DNA of 64,000 nucleotides from Fusobacterium naviforme (GTDB lineage: Bacteria; Bacillota; Clostridia; Lachnospirales; Lachnospiraceae), in the NCBI GenBank assembly GCA_003014445.1, contig PYGH01000008.1, positions 1 to 64,000 of the forward strand, in the 5' to 3' direction. A program made the translations under genes and the position numbers. The first letter of the stretch is position 1, and every line of letters begins with the position of its first letter. This document shows, in pieces, positions 1 to 7,631 of the stretch. The notes beneath the pieces were generated by a model. It was given only the letters and a program-made list of their open reading frames with translations. It was not told the origin of the DNA and made no database searches.

Positions 1-2
1 CA

Positions 3-281
3 AAGAAGCTGGAGGACGGCATCGAAGAAACATTGACCTACATGGAGTTTCCTGTACAGCACTGGCATCGGATCCGCACCAACAACCTGACAGAACGGGT
101 GAATCGTGAGGTACGCAGACGTACACGTTCCATAGGCGCGTTCCCAGATGGCAACAGTGCTTTGATGTTGGTATGTGCCCGCCTTCGTTATGTGGCATCC
201 AACGATTGGGGCCAGAAGCGATACCTCAACATGAAGCACCTCTATGACCTTGAAACCGAAAACCAGCTGGCGATAGGCTGA
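3..281 (+). CDS. IS256-family transposase, C-terminal end (gene runs off left edge)
   Basis: The frame is open from base 3, so the 82-residue version starting at a TTG at 33 is only a fragment of the visible part. The residues NNLTERVNREVRRRTR followed by G-x-FP and a run ending in LRYV are the conserved C-terminal block of IS256/mutator-type DDE transposases, which contains the last catalytic glutamate. The enzyme would cut and join the ends of its own element. Its 3' end lies about 45 bases from the break in the neighbouring DUF1016 gene, so the element's right terminus is just beyond the stop codon. The catalytic aspartates lie outside the window, so intactness cannot be judged. Confidence 0.85.
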   Translation, partial: KKLEDGIEETLTYMEFPVQHWHRIRTNNLTERVNREVRRRTRSIGAFPDGNSALMLVCARLRYVASNDWGQKRYLNMKHLYDLETENQLAIG

Positions 282-299
282 CGCTCAGCTACCGATGGT

Positions 300-328
300 T
301 TGAATTTGCGAAAAAATCTTGACACTAG
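300..328 (+). repeat. Right terminal inverted repeat of the IS256-family element (approximate)
   Basis: After the transposase stop the sequence TTTGCGAAAAAATCTTGACAC runs up to the point (about 327-330) where the opposite-strand DUF1016 reading frame stops resembling its family. An AT-rich repeat ending in TTGACAC is usual for IS256-type ends. The left end is outside the window, so the repeat cannot be confirmed by pairing. Confidence 0.5.
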
Positions 329-639
329 GAAAGCCGATAATGAGTCCAACTCAATTCGCTACGCAGTGCGTAGCCATTTGGAAATGTCAAATAAAACTGC
401 CTCATATTTTTCAAATTGGCAACAGTAAATCCTTTTCCAAAATCTTGAGTCATTTGTTTCGATAATTCTTTCAATAAACCTGTCCCATACTCCGCCTTTT
501 CGTTACCGCCCTGTTCTTCAATGATTGATTTTCCGATATTCCAATAGGCTTCAACCATTGCAAAATTGGCTGTTTGATAGACTTTATTTCTTGCTGTTAT
601 CAAGATGTTCTTTATCTCATCATAAAATTTTTGTTCCAT
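325..639 (-). pseudogene. DUF1016/YhcG-type nuclease-like gene, N-terminal domain only, cut by the IS element
   Basis: The 104 residues match the helical N-terminal domain of DUF1016 (YhcG) proteins, including ANFAMVEAYWNIGKSIIEEQ and the closing LSWTHYRL. Family members continue for another 200 or so residues into a PD-(D/E)XK nuclease domain. Here the frame hits a stop four bases into the insertion sequence, directly after LSWTHYRL, so the nuclease half is lost. Start ATG at 639 has a good GGAGG site. A truncated helical protein might still be made but should lack nuclease activity. In other genomes these genes often sit in defence or restriction neighbourhoods. Confidence 0.8.
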
Positions 640-664
640 AAAAACCTCCGCAAGACACCTAGTT

Positions 665-1069
665 TTATTTGTATAAATCCTTTCTCAATCGATTTACAAG
701 TATATTAAATTGTTCCTCACTTTTCTGGTAAATAAATTTTTCTAATTCCTTGACAAGACCATCATCTTTTGAAATTAACTTCAACTTAGGAATTGCCATC
801 TTCAAATCATTTATTGCATTATTTCTATTTTCATCATCTGATAGCTCTTGTATATTATACCTTGCAACTCCTAAAGAAAATTTCGCTTCGGCTGGAAAAA
901 GTACAATTTGCGCAAATACAATTATAGATTCATATACTCTCTTTTTTTCCTCAAAAACATACTTTTTCTTATCTTGCAATGGTTGAAAAATAAATGTGGA
1001 CAATATCAACGTTATTACAGAAGAACCTAATATACTAATAATTATGGAAATTACATTATCAATACTCAT
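665..1069 (-). CDS. Small membrane-anchored protein of unknown function
   Basis: This 134-residue protein has one hydrophobic segment at about residues 6-30, then a basic turn (QDKKKYVFEEKKR) and a largely helical, charged C-terminal part that is probably cytoplasmic. The start at 1069 is supported by a G-rich ribosome site (GGGGGGG, 3 bases before ATG). No known family was recognised. It lies 25 bases upstream of the broken DUF1016 gene on the same strand, so the two were probably co-transcribed. Its low GC content matches the rest of the island rather than the chromosome beyond 9.8 kb. Confidence 0.55.
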   Translation of the reverse strand: MSIDNVISIIISILGSSVITLILSTFIFQPLQDKKKYVFEEKKRVYESIIVFAQIVLFPAEAKFSLGVARYNIQELSDDENRNNAINDLKMAIPKLKLISKDDGLVKELEKFIYQKSEEQFNILVNRLRKDLYK

Positions 1070-1092
1070 TTGCCCCCCCTTCCCTGCTACAA

Positions 1093-1473
1093 TTAAATCA
1101 CTTCAAAATGCTTCAATGCATCCTTTATCGCTTCCACTTTCTCCGCTGTCGGATGCTTCCTTGGCTGTTTCAATTCTTCTACCGCATTAGGAGCATCATA
1201 CATTGGCAAGCCTAAATCTCTCTTTACCTCTGCGATATATGCGGTATGTACTTTGAAGCCGTATTTAGCTTCTATGTACTCCTTTCTTATTTTGTAGGTC
1301 ACTCGTTCTTTGGAATTGTATTCTTCAGCTCTTTTAGCGATATTATCAAGCGGAACTTTTCCCTCACCTTCGCCAAACTCAACTTTTACGTTGATATGAC
1401 TGTCTGGCTTTTTGTGGGAAAGCAGTGCTACCGTCTCGACATGCCCCGAGACCCCACTATGAATGTCAACGGT
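1093..1473 (-). pseudogene. Orphan 3' end of a second rlmD/rumA-type 23S rRNA uracil methyltransferase gene
   Basis: The open frame begins after an in-frame stop at 1474-1476 and reads SGHVETVALLSHKKPDSHIN, which is the usual end of RlmD/RumA proteins (HVETV-x-LL). It continues into a roughly 100-residue tail (PTAEKVEAIKDALKHFEVI at the end) that is commonly found fused to clostridial RlmD. The catalytic and SAM-binding parts are absent, so this is not an active methyltransferase. An ATG at 1302 would allow a 69-residue product. The full-length rlmD of this window (9888-11294) has a different end (NVESIVLL) and no such tail. The 3' end of rumA is a known integration target of mobile elements, so this is probably an att scar. 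Confidence 0.7.
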
Positions 1474-1509
1474 TCAACCAAACAGGTCGTGGTCAAAAAG
1501 TGTTGAACC
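1471..1509. repeat. 8-bp inverted repeat beside the rlmD remnant
   Basis: GGTTCAAC at 1471-1478 is matched exactly by GTTGAACC at 1502-1509, with 23 bases between. It sits where the rlmD-like reading frame breaks off, so it may belong to the recombination junction. There is no adjacent T-run, which argues against a terminator. Confidence 0.4.
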
Positions 1510-1545
1510 GAAAAAGACGCAATCTCGATTCCGTTGTCAAGGCAA

Positions 1546-2319
1546 TCACCATGCTACCTCTTCAATAATTTCCTCATAATTATCACACATGTCTTTTCTT
1601 CCCCAGGCCAAGATAAGTGAAATTACCCTGCAGGAATGAGACGGCTTGTCTGTGTATCGGTATGGATCACGGTGAACAAGGTATTCATATCCGTCACCAT
1701 CTGCGCCTTCGGTAACAAAAGAATAATCTTCTATGTCTACCTCATAGTCATCAATCTCTTCACCATTGAGAACCAGAAAATATTCCTCATTCTCTGCTGA
1801 CCTGAAGCTGCACCGTTCATCACCATCTAAATACTCAAGCCCTGCGCCTTTAATTCCTGCAAAAACTTTATCACCTTCCTTCATTGAAGAAGTGTCGATA
1901 TCAATAAAATGTTTTGTCATTTTCGTTCCATCGATATCAGTTTCTGCCGTCCAGTAACGAAATGCGATCTTCTTTTCATTCCTAAGAACCTGAAATAGTC
2001 CTAACGGAGTATCGAGATGGTCAACCATGTCATATGGAGTGTTATTGTAAATATCTTCATATATTCGGATTCGATCAAAAACCTCATGGCAGTTTTCACA
2101 GACGTGCTTCATTCCAAAACTATGAAGATTTTTATGATAGGGCTCTATGGTTCCATAGTTTATGATTTTCCCTTTTCTGCATTTAGGACACGCCATTTCA
2201 CACGGCACAACTTCAGTATCTAATTCTGGATGCTCGTCTTTGCTTATGACCCAGTTATCAAACACATGCCATAGGTTGCAGCGAAACTCATTTTCTTCTT
2301 CAATGGTCTTATGATACAT
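1546..2319 (-). CDS. Unknown soluble protein with a four-cysteine zinc ribbon
   Basis: The protein has 257 residues, no signal peptide and no membrane segment. Cysteines at 44/47 (CPKC) and 74/77 (CENC) form two CxxC pairs 27 residues apart, the layout of a zinc ribbon. The C-terminal two thirds is acidic and rich in Asp, Glu and Tyr. The ribosome site is AGAGGG before ATG. It is the last gene of the apparent operon that starts at 7614, 19 bases after the preceding gene. No family was recognised, and the acidic composition would fit an inhibitor- or immunity-like role, but that is only an inference. Confidence 0.6.
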   Translation of the reverse strand: MYHKTIEEENEFRCNLWHVFDNWVISKDEHPELDTEVVPCEMACPKCRKGKIINYGTIEPYHKNLHSFGMKHVCENCHEVFDRIRIYEDIYNNTPYDMVDHLDTPLGLFQVLRNEKKIAFRYWTAETDIDGTKMTKHFIDIDTSSMKEGDKVFAGIKGAGLEYLDGDERCSFRSAENEEYFLVLNGEEIDDYEVDIEDYSFVTEGADGDGYEYLVHRDPYRYTDKPSHSCRVISLILAWGRKDMCDNYEEIIEEVAW

Positions 2320-2338
2320 TTGTCCCTCTCTTTAATGG

Positions 2339-3016
2339 TCACCAATTCACATACAGCTTCGGTATGAGCGAATACCCTTCCGGTCTGCTGTCAGAAACAC
2401 CAACGACATCTCCGAGCCACTCACCTGGATCTGCAACCCGGCCATATGCCATTAACAACGGAAGCGGATCGGAATAATCGTTCTTCGAATGATCCTGGTA
2501 AAGGATATCTGTTACACCAAGTGAGTAATATATTTTTTTCGAATGATTGATCGTATATCTATACCTTTTTCCGGTTTTAAGGAATAAGCCTTCAAAAGGA
2601 TGATTCACATCTATTCCGTATTCGTTATAATGATCAAAATGCCCATGTTCCTTATATTCCTGAAGGTAATAGCCAATCTCTTCCCGTACATCTTCTTCTG
2701 CTGTCTTAAAGAAACCTGAAACATTTCTATAAGATTCACATATGGTGTCGAAAGCGTCTCCCGGATATCCGAAGGCAGCAGAATGCTCATATAACATCCG
2801 TATAATTGCATAAGGTGAATCCTTTGCAACCGGACACTCATCACCAAACCATAGTACACGATCCCCTCTCCACTCATCATTTAATAGAGCATATAAAGCG
2901 AGCAGTGGTTCGCTCTCCTTGTGCATAGATTCATGCAATTTATTTCCGTAGGAAAAATCTGCCGGACAGATGTATTGTTTTTTGTCCACATTGACCCAAT
3001 TGTAATATTCACCCAT
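2339..3016 (-). CDS. Unknown acidic, aromatic-rich cytoplasmic protein
   Basis: This 225-residue protein begins MGEYYNWVNVDKKQYI and is rich in Tyr, Trp, Asp and Glu; it has no signal peptide or membrane helix. Its start lies 3 bases after the stop of the ATP-grasp gene, so the two are almost certainly co-translated. I recall similar proteins with the same opening as orphan members of clostridial toxin/immunity-type clusters, but I cannot assign a family with confidence. A role next to or downstream of the ATP-grasp enzyme, for instance as partner or substrate, is suggested only by the tight spacing. Confidence 0.6.
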   Translation of the reverse strand: MGEYYNWVNVDKKQYICPADFSYGNKLHESMHKESEPLLALYALLNDEWRGDRVLWFGDECPVAKDSPYAIIRMLYEHSAAFGYPGDAFDTICESYRNVSGFFKTAEEDVREEIGYYLQEYKEHGHFDHYNEYGIDVNHPFEGLFLKTGKRYRYTINHSKKIYYSLGVTDILYQDHSKNDYSDPLPLLMAYGRVADPGEWLGDVVGVSDSRPEGYSLIPKLYVNW

Positions 3017-3019
3017 TGC

Positions 3020-4795
3020 TCACTCTCTTCCATCGTCAGCGACAAAGCATTCCTTTATTTCATCCAACGCCGCTCTTATTTTCCCCGCAACATCCATACA
3101 CTTATCAACTGTGAAGTATTGTGGTTCAAACGCCTCTGAGAATACTCTCGATACCACTTTTGCAATCTTCTCAACAGTTGAATCCGTGCGTATGTTCCGA
3201 GCGACATCCTCACTTTCAGAATTGAATTCATTATGAGGTGCGTCTGGCAGAAGCCCATACGGATTCCATCTGTCTATTTCCCGTTTTACCGCCTTGTATG
3301 TCTGATAATGCTGTCCAAGGTACTCTTTACGTCTTTCTGTTGCTTTGCGATAACCTTCTATGGTCAAATCCAGGTCTTCCATATCAGGCTCACACCAAAT
3401 GTCAGTAACCTTGTACCAGTCACGCTGCAGACAGATTCCATCTACAAGTTCTGCGTTAAACAGGGAATCTAAATCTGTATAGTCATCTTCTCCACTTGCA
3501 TCCTCATAGCCGCATCTCTGAAATGATACATGACCGATGTATCCAATTATCATATAGTCATTTTTCTTATCAATGAATCGAAGACTCATTTCCGGCTCAA
3601 TATCGAGGCGTGTAAAAGTAGTAATAATTCTCTTGATATCATCAATAGAATATGGATTTCGAATTCCCTGTCCTCTGAAGATTCTATAGAACTCAGCTGC
3701 TTTCATTTCCTGCAGGCCGGACACCTGCCCATCGCCAAGTTCCATAACAATCAGTGTGCCATCTTCCTTCCGAGCCAAATCCATCGTAACAAAATTACTC
3801 TTGATACGACTTGCCAGAGATTCCATCCAGGCGTATTCCACATCTGTGAAATCCAGCTCATCACTATGATTCCAATACCCGTCTACTGCAAGAACTTTTC
3901 CGGCATAAATGAAGATACGATATTCCTCCGAGAGTGGCATCCCACTCTGTTCATGGAATCCTGCCTTTTTTAAGTTTTCGAATTTTCTTAATACGACACC
4001 GCCAACAAGATCTTCACCCTGTCGATCCACGAAATTTCTAACAACCCTTTCAAGTCCGGCTGCATCTTTTACATTCTTAACAAAGCAGGCATCGTACCAT
4101 TCATGCTTGCGGCTCTTTACATAGTCTTTCACAATGTATGATTCCCCATCAAGCTGTTTAGCAACATGGAGGATATCACCTATATTATTCTCCTCCGTCC
4201 ACACCGATAAAGGAGTTTCGTCTTTGAAATCCTCATACCATCCCGGAAGAAAATGATATCGTTCATATTCATCCGGTGTATTTATCAGAATAATGCCTCG
4301 TTTTTCAAGGCGTTTATATAAATCCCTGTACTCTTCCGGTTTCAGCATCCATCCACGGTAAATTGTCAGGCCGGATATTTCTTCACCATAAAGAGACAGC
4401 TTGCCCATTGAAAAGTCTTCATAACTGAAAAGCGCACAAGGATGGTCAAGTCCTGCTGCCTGATATTCCTCCTCGTAATCTTCATCAACCCTTCTTGGGT
4501 AAAGTGGATGATTACAAAACATAAAACTGACCTTTGCCAGATCCCTTACAAGGATATTTCCGCAGACTTCTGTTCCGCTAAGCAATTCAAACATTATTCC
4601 GACAGGCCAGTCTTCCGGCGTGATATCTGTCTGAATTCGTCTGATCATCTCAAAGCCTTTTACAGCAAAACGATTACCTCGAAGATCACACAAGATATCA
4701 TTCATGTGCAAAACTGCACCTTTGCTTATCTGGATTGTATAGACCGTCCCTCGGCCGGTAATATTGAACCTGTCTATAACTCTGAAAACATCCAT
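3020..4795 (-). CDS. Three-part protein: EF-Tu domain II-like barrel, R2K-type ATP-grasp, DUF1871-like tail
   Basis: Residues 1-88 read like domain II of elongation factor Tu: FRVIDRFNITGRGTVYT matches the EF-Tu pattern IEDVFSISGRGTVVTG, and VGIMFELLSGTEV...GNILV matches its closing strands. Residues about 118-375 look like an R2K-clade (former DUF4343) ATP-grasp, with IVKDYVKSRKHEW (K223), VVLRKFENL, EYRIFIYAGK and the metal/ATP site DLARKEDG...VMELGDGQ (D339, E352, D355). A small beta-rich region follows (about 400-470), then a DUF1871/YugE-like helical tail at 497-580 (YKAVKREIDRWNPYGLL). ATP-grasp enzymes usually join a carboxylate to an amine, and R2K members are predicted to modify proteins. 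The gene follows the PD-(D/E)XK-like gene by 55 bases and has a GAGGTGA ribosome site. The fusion is a reading of motifs and has not been tested by structure. Confidence 0.65.
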   Translation of the reverse strand: MDVFRVIDRFNITGRGTVYTIQISKGAVLHMNDILCDLRGNRFAVKGFEMIRRIQTDITPEDWPVGIMFELLSGTEVCGNILVRDLAKVSFMFCNHPLYPRRVDEDYEEEYQAAGLDHPCALFSYEDFSMGKLSLYGEEISGLTIYRGWMLKPEEYRDLYKRLEKRGIILINTPDEYERYHFLPGWYEDFKDETPLSVWTEENNIGDILHVAKQLDGESYIVKDYVKSRKHEWYDACFVKNVKDAAGLERVVRNFVDRQGEDLVGGVVLRKFENLKKAGFHEQSGMPLSEEYRIFIYAGKVLAVDGYWNHSDELDFTDVEYAWMESLASRIKSNFVTMDLARKEDGTLIVMELGDGQVSGLQEMKAAEFYRIFRGQGIRNPYSIDDIKRIITTFTRLDIEPEMSLRFIDKKNDYMIIGYIGHVSFQRCGYEDASGEDDYTDLDSLFNAELVDGICLQRDWYKVTDIWCEPDMEDLDLTIEGYRKATERRKEYLGQHYQTYKAVKREIDRWNPYGLLPDAPHNEFNSESEDVARNIRTDSTVEKIAKVVSRVFSEAFEPQYFTVDKCMDVAGKIRAALDEIKECFVADDGRE

Positions 4796-4850
4796 TTCTT
4801 CTATCCGTCACCTCTGCAACGTTCCTTTAACATTTTTTGCTCACTGTTGC

Positions 4851-5324
4851 TTAGCTGTTTTTGTAAAAATCAAAATCAAAATAATGTCGCTTATTTGCCA
4901 CCAGAATTCTTCCAACTTCTCCAGCAGCACATTTATTTACGGGAATGGCCTTTGCTCCGTCAAGTTCTTCCAATGAACCGTAGTAAATAGAATACTCGTG
5001 TGTGTCAAACTGAATTGCCATCCAGTATGGTTCTGCGTCAAACCGCTCAGCAACACGTTCGGCCTTCTCATAGGCATTTGTCCCAAGATTGTATCGGCTA
5101 TTGAGTTTCCCATCCTTCTGGTATTTATTCCGTGCCTTTACACTAATGACATACCTATGACCGTCCTTTTCACAGTAAATATCTGCAAAGGCCTCATTCA
5201 TATGATCATCATTCAAGTTACGAATTTTATCATATTCCTCGTCTACTAGTGCCTTAATAGCAAACAATTCTCCCAACTCACCGAGCGATTTTTTTCTTGC
5301 CGCTTCCTTTTTCTCTATACTCAT
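4851..5324 (-). CDS. PD-(D/E)XK-like protein, possible nuclease with variant active site
   Basis: The 157-residue protein has the order seen in small PD-(D/E)XK folds: an N-terminal helix with G15-E-x-G-E19, then AFADIYCEK (D48), a turn, and YVISVKAR (K63), followed by an aromatic-rich end. In typical nucleases the position two before the lysine is Glu or Gln; here it is Ser61. The enzyme may therefore be a variant nuclease, or an inactive DNA-binding relative. Start ATG is preceded by AAGGAGA. It lies between two unknown genes in the operon, so it could be the DNA-acting part of a defence-like system. The fold assignment is moderate. Confidence 0.5.
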   Translation of the reverse strand: MSIEKKEAARKKSLGELGELFAIKALVDEEYDKIRNLNDDHMNEAFADIYCEKDGHRYVISVKARNKYQKDGKLNSRYNLGTNAYEKAERVAERFDAEPYWMAIQFDTHEYSIYYGSLEELDGAKAIPVNKCAAGEVGRILVANKRHYFDFDFYKNS

Positions 5325-5364
5325 AATGGTCTCCTTAATATAGCCTCCATATTGCGGAACACTG

Positions 5365-6090
5365 TTAATCCGGAATTATATGGTATTCCATGTGACGTGC
5401 CTTAAAATAACAATAATCCTTCGTAATCTCATCAACGGTCATCTCATCATCATCCACGAAATATATAAAGCCGTCCTGACGGATTATGGATGACCCAAGC
5501 CAGTATGGATCCCATTTTTCAGGATTCCGGCTTGCAGTTTCATATTCCAGGTCTCCCCAAAACCAAACTTCTATTCTGCAGCCCCATGTTCCGTCAAAGA
5601 GCAAATATAATTTCCCATCTTCCTGTAATTTTTCTTCAGCTATTCTTGCATCATGAAAATAACCGGATGCCCATTGCAAATCCTGTATGTCTTTGCCCGA
5701 CAAAATCTCCTTGTATGGTTCATAAACATATCCTGCATCAGCATTCAGACATTTTTGTAGGATATCATCAGGGAGTACTCCGCTCTCAATCACACTGTCT
5801 GCAAGGTCTCGTGGAAGAAAATCAAGTCCTCCGATTCCATTATCATCGGTAACCCATCCGCTTTGATCAGAATCAATTATAAGAACAAGTGGAATCAGAT
5901 ATTTTGTATTTGGCTGCATAGCAAAACATTTTACAAGTTTTGTATGCGCTTCATCCCAAACAACGTAATATGGTGAGTGTATTCTCTCAAGATAGCGTTG
6001 GTAATCATCTTCCGACTTGACATCGTTATAATATCCAAATACTGTTGATATATAGTATTTTCCGTTACCTTGCCTAATTATCGCATGCAT
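5365..6090 (-). CDS. Unknown soluble protein with aromatic C-terminal half
   Basis: The protein has 241 residues, no signal peptide and no membrane segment. The N-terminal part is Tyr-rich (KYYISTVFGYYNDVKSE); the C-terminal half contains WASGYFHDARI and FDGTWGCRIEVWFWGDLEYE, a strand-rich pattern of the kind seen in small immunity-like domains. No family was recognised. Its start has GAGGTGATG upstream, and it follows the 68-residue zinc-ribbon gene by 31 bases. Composition and spacing match its neighbours, so it belongs to the same transcription unit. Confidence 0.55.
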   Translation of the reverse strand: MHAIIRQGNGKYYISTVFGYYNDVKSEDDYQRYLERIHSPYYVVWDEAHTKLVKCFAMQPNTKYLIPLVLIIDSDQSGWVTDDNGIGGLDFLPRDLADSVIESGVLPDDILQKCLNADAGYVYEPYKEILSGKDIQDLQWASGYFHDARIAEEKLQEDGKLYLLFDGTWGCRIEVWFWGDLEYETASRNPEKWDPYWLGSSIIRQDGFIYFVDDDEMTVDEITKDYCYFKARHMEYHIIPD

Positions 6091-6121
6091 TATAAATTCA
6101 TCACCTCAGTCCGAGTCTTTG

Positions 6122-6328
6122 CTACTTCTTGGGGTTGATTTTCCCTCCGGTTATTATTACAACTGCGACACTTGCTACTGTTGCAGCCCCGGCTCCTACG
6201 CCCTTCATGATATTTTGGGCTGTTTGTGCCTGCTTATTACGGCAGGCTTCGCAACATCTATGTTTGTATCCTTCCGGAAGAACCTTCTGACACTTTTTAC
6301 AAACTTTGACTTCATTATTGTTCTTCAT
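6122..6328 (-). CDS. 68-residue protein with zinc ribbon and one membrane helix
   Basis: Cysteines at 10, 13, 25/26 and 29 (VCKKCQK...CCEACR) form a compact zinc ribbon, and residues about 43-62 (GVGAGAATVASVAVVIITGG) form one hydrophobic helix, so the ribbon is likely held at the membrane. The ATG overlaps the stop of the preceding 346-codon gene (ATGA), and a GGAGGA ribosome site lies within that gene's end; the two are translationally coupled. Small double-Cys ribbon proteins with a tail anchor are common next to regulators of unknown systems. No function can be assigned from sequence alone. Confidence 0.6.
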   Translation of the reverse strand: MKNNNEVKVCKKCQKVLPEGYKHRCCEACRNKQAQTAQNIMKGVGAGAATVASVAVVIITGGKINPKK

Positions 6329-7347
6329 TTCTTATTCCTCCGGCCTCTCTTGGCCTCAATTTGTTTTGCTGCTGGAACATCTGGCAATGCTTTAATCTTC
6401 TCACTAATGTCCGGTAATGTCTGAGACCAGTAATTTTCGGGTGCAGGGTCAATTAGATCCAGCCTTTGAATCAGTCCCGGAACAGATGTATAGGTTGCAT
6501 CGATAAATCCGGCATAGTATGTCAAGCTTTTTCTTGCAGCCTCATGCTCGCCAAGTTCCTGATAAGTCATCGCCTCTGCAAGGGAAACCATATTCACGGC
6601 ACAAAGACTTTCTCTGATCTCACTCATCCTGCCGTTTATTTTTTCAGGTGAGGCTCCTGACAACACCTTTTGAATAAAGTTCTCAGGCTGATTCATGATA
6701 AATTCAACGTTGCTCTTCTGACTAAGCATCAGGAGGTTTCTGCTATCCTCTGCCGAGGAAGCGAGCTGCATCAACGCCATTGCTTTCAATTCAGGATTTT
6801 TTAATTCCATTGCCTGGAGTAGTTTCTGTTGGCAGCTGTATGCTGTAGCAAGTCGATCGTATTCCTGCCCCATACGAACTTCTTCAACTGCCAGCTGTAC
6901 ATATTGGATCTGTTCAGCAATTTGTGCCATCTGCATCTGAGTTGAAAGACTCGTCATTGCCTGAGTCATTTCAGGTGCCATTTTTACAGATTTCAAGGGG
7001 ATCGTAGTAACGATTTTCTTCGTCTCCGGATTGACGAGGTTAGCCATGAGGGAACCATCTTTCTTCGTCATAAGTTTCAAGGCGCCCTTTGCAATCTGCT
7101 GTTTCTGATCGTCCGTTAATACCGCCTGCAAAGTAATGTCCGGAACAGCAGCCTTTACGGCATTTATAAAAGCAGGTGCTGTATACAATGCTTTTTCTAT
7201 TTTCGCAAAGACGGTCTTTGCCTCCTTCAGAAGCGGCTTGGCAACTTCCGGAACCTGTCCGAAATGTTCAGTAAGTTCCGACTTATACTCAGACTCATCG
7301 ATTATCTCCATGTCTTCCGGTCTAATAACAATTACTTCTTCATCCAT
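6325..7347 (-). CDS. Helical protein of unknown function (340 residues)
   Basis: I take the ATG at 7347 (MDEEVIVIRPED) as start because AAAGGG stands 9 bases before it; an in-frame GTG at 7365 would add six residues. The sequence is almost all helix, rich in Ala, Met, Gln, Leu and Glu, with a likely coiled coil at about 120-220 (ALKLMTKK... MTSLSTQMQMAQIAEQIQYV). The tail is basic (AKRGRRNKK). There is no signal peptide or membrane helix. It is the second gene of the operon, 60 bases after the HTH regulator, and overlaps the next gene by 4 bases. No family was recognised; a scaffold or filament-like role is conceivable but unsupported. Confidence 0.6.
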   Translation of the reverse strand: MDEEVIVIRPEDMEIIDESEYKSELTEHFGQVPEVAKPLLKEAKTVFAKIEKALYTAPAFINAVKAAVPDITLQAVLTDDQKQQIAKGALKLMTKKDGSLMANLVNPETKKIVTTIPLKSVKMAPEMTQAMTSLSTQMQMAQIAEQIQYVQLAVEEVRMGQEYDRLATAYSCQQKLLQAMELKNPELKAMALMQLASSAEDSRNLLMLSQKSNVEFIMNQPENFIQKVLSGASPEKINGRMSEIRESLCAVNMVSLAEAMTYQELGEHEAARKSLTYYAGFIDATYTSVPGLIQRLDLIDPAPENYWSQTLPDISEKIKALPDVPAAKQIEAKRGRRNKK

Positions 7348-7407
7348 ATCAAATAGCCCTTTCACGATATTTCTATAATGGACTGTGTATTCTCCGCGAA
7401 CAGCGAC

Positions 7408-7614
7408 TTATCTCTTCACATAGGTCAGTTCCACATCATATCCAAGCTCGTCAAGCAGCTTTACAAAGGTTTTATTGACGATCTGCTCCCTGCCGCGGGT
7501 AATGCGGTTCACATACGGAAGAGAAACACCGATTGTTTCAGCCATCTCTGTCTGCGTTTTTCCTTCCTCGATGAATTTTGTCTTCAGATCCAGTTCTACG
7601 TTATTGAGCAGCAT
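7408..7614 (-). CDS. Small helix-turn-helix regulator (XRE/Cro type)
   Basis: The 68-residue protein consists of little more than one HTH domain: KTQTEMAETIGVSLPYVNRI (residues about 19-38) is a typical XRE pattern with the recognition helix at SLPYVNRITRG. Start ATG at 7614 has GAGAGGTGAAC upstream. It is the first gene of the minus-strand operon running to 1546, and a palindrome lies just upstream over the likely -10 region. It is therefore most simply the autorepressor of the whole unit. Similar one-domain regulators control defence operons and toxin/antitoxin pairs, but the type of signal here is unknown. Confidence 0.75.
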   Translation of the reverse strand: MLLNNVELDLKTKFIEEGKTQTEMAETIGVSLPYVNRITRGREQIVNKTFVKLLDELGYDVELTYVKR

Positions 7615-7631
7615 CCGTTCACCTCTCTAAA

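Noticed and set aside
1246-1506. Plus-strand frame across the rlmD remnant
   Set aside because: The minus strand carries clear RlmD-type sequence here; the plus frame is its shadow.
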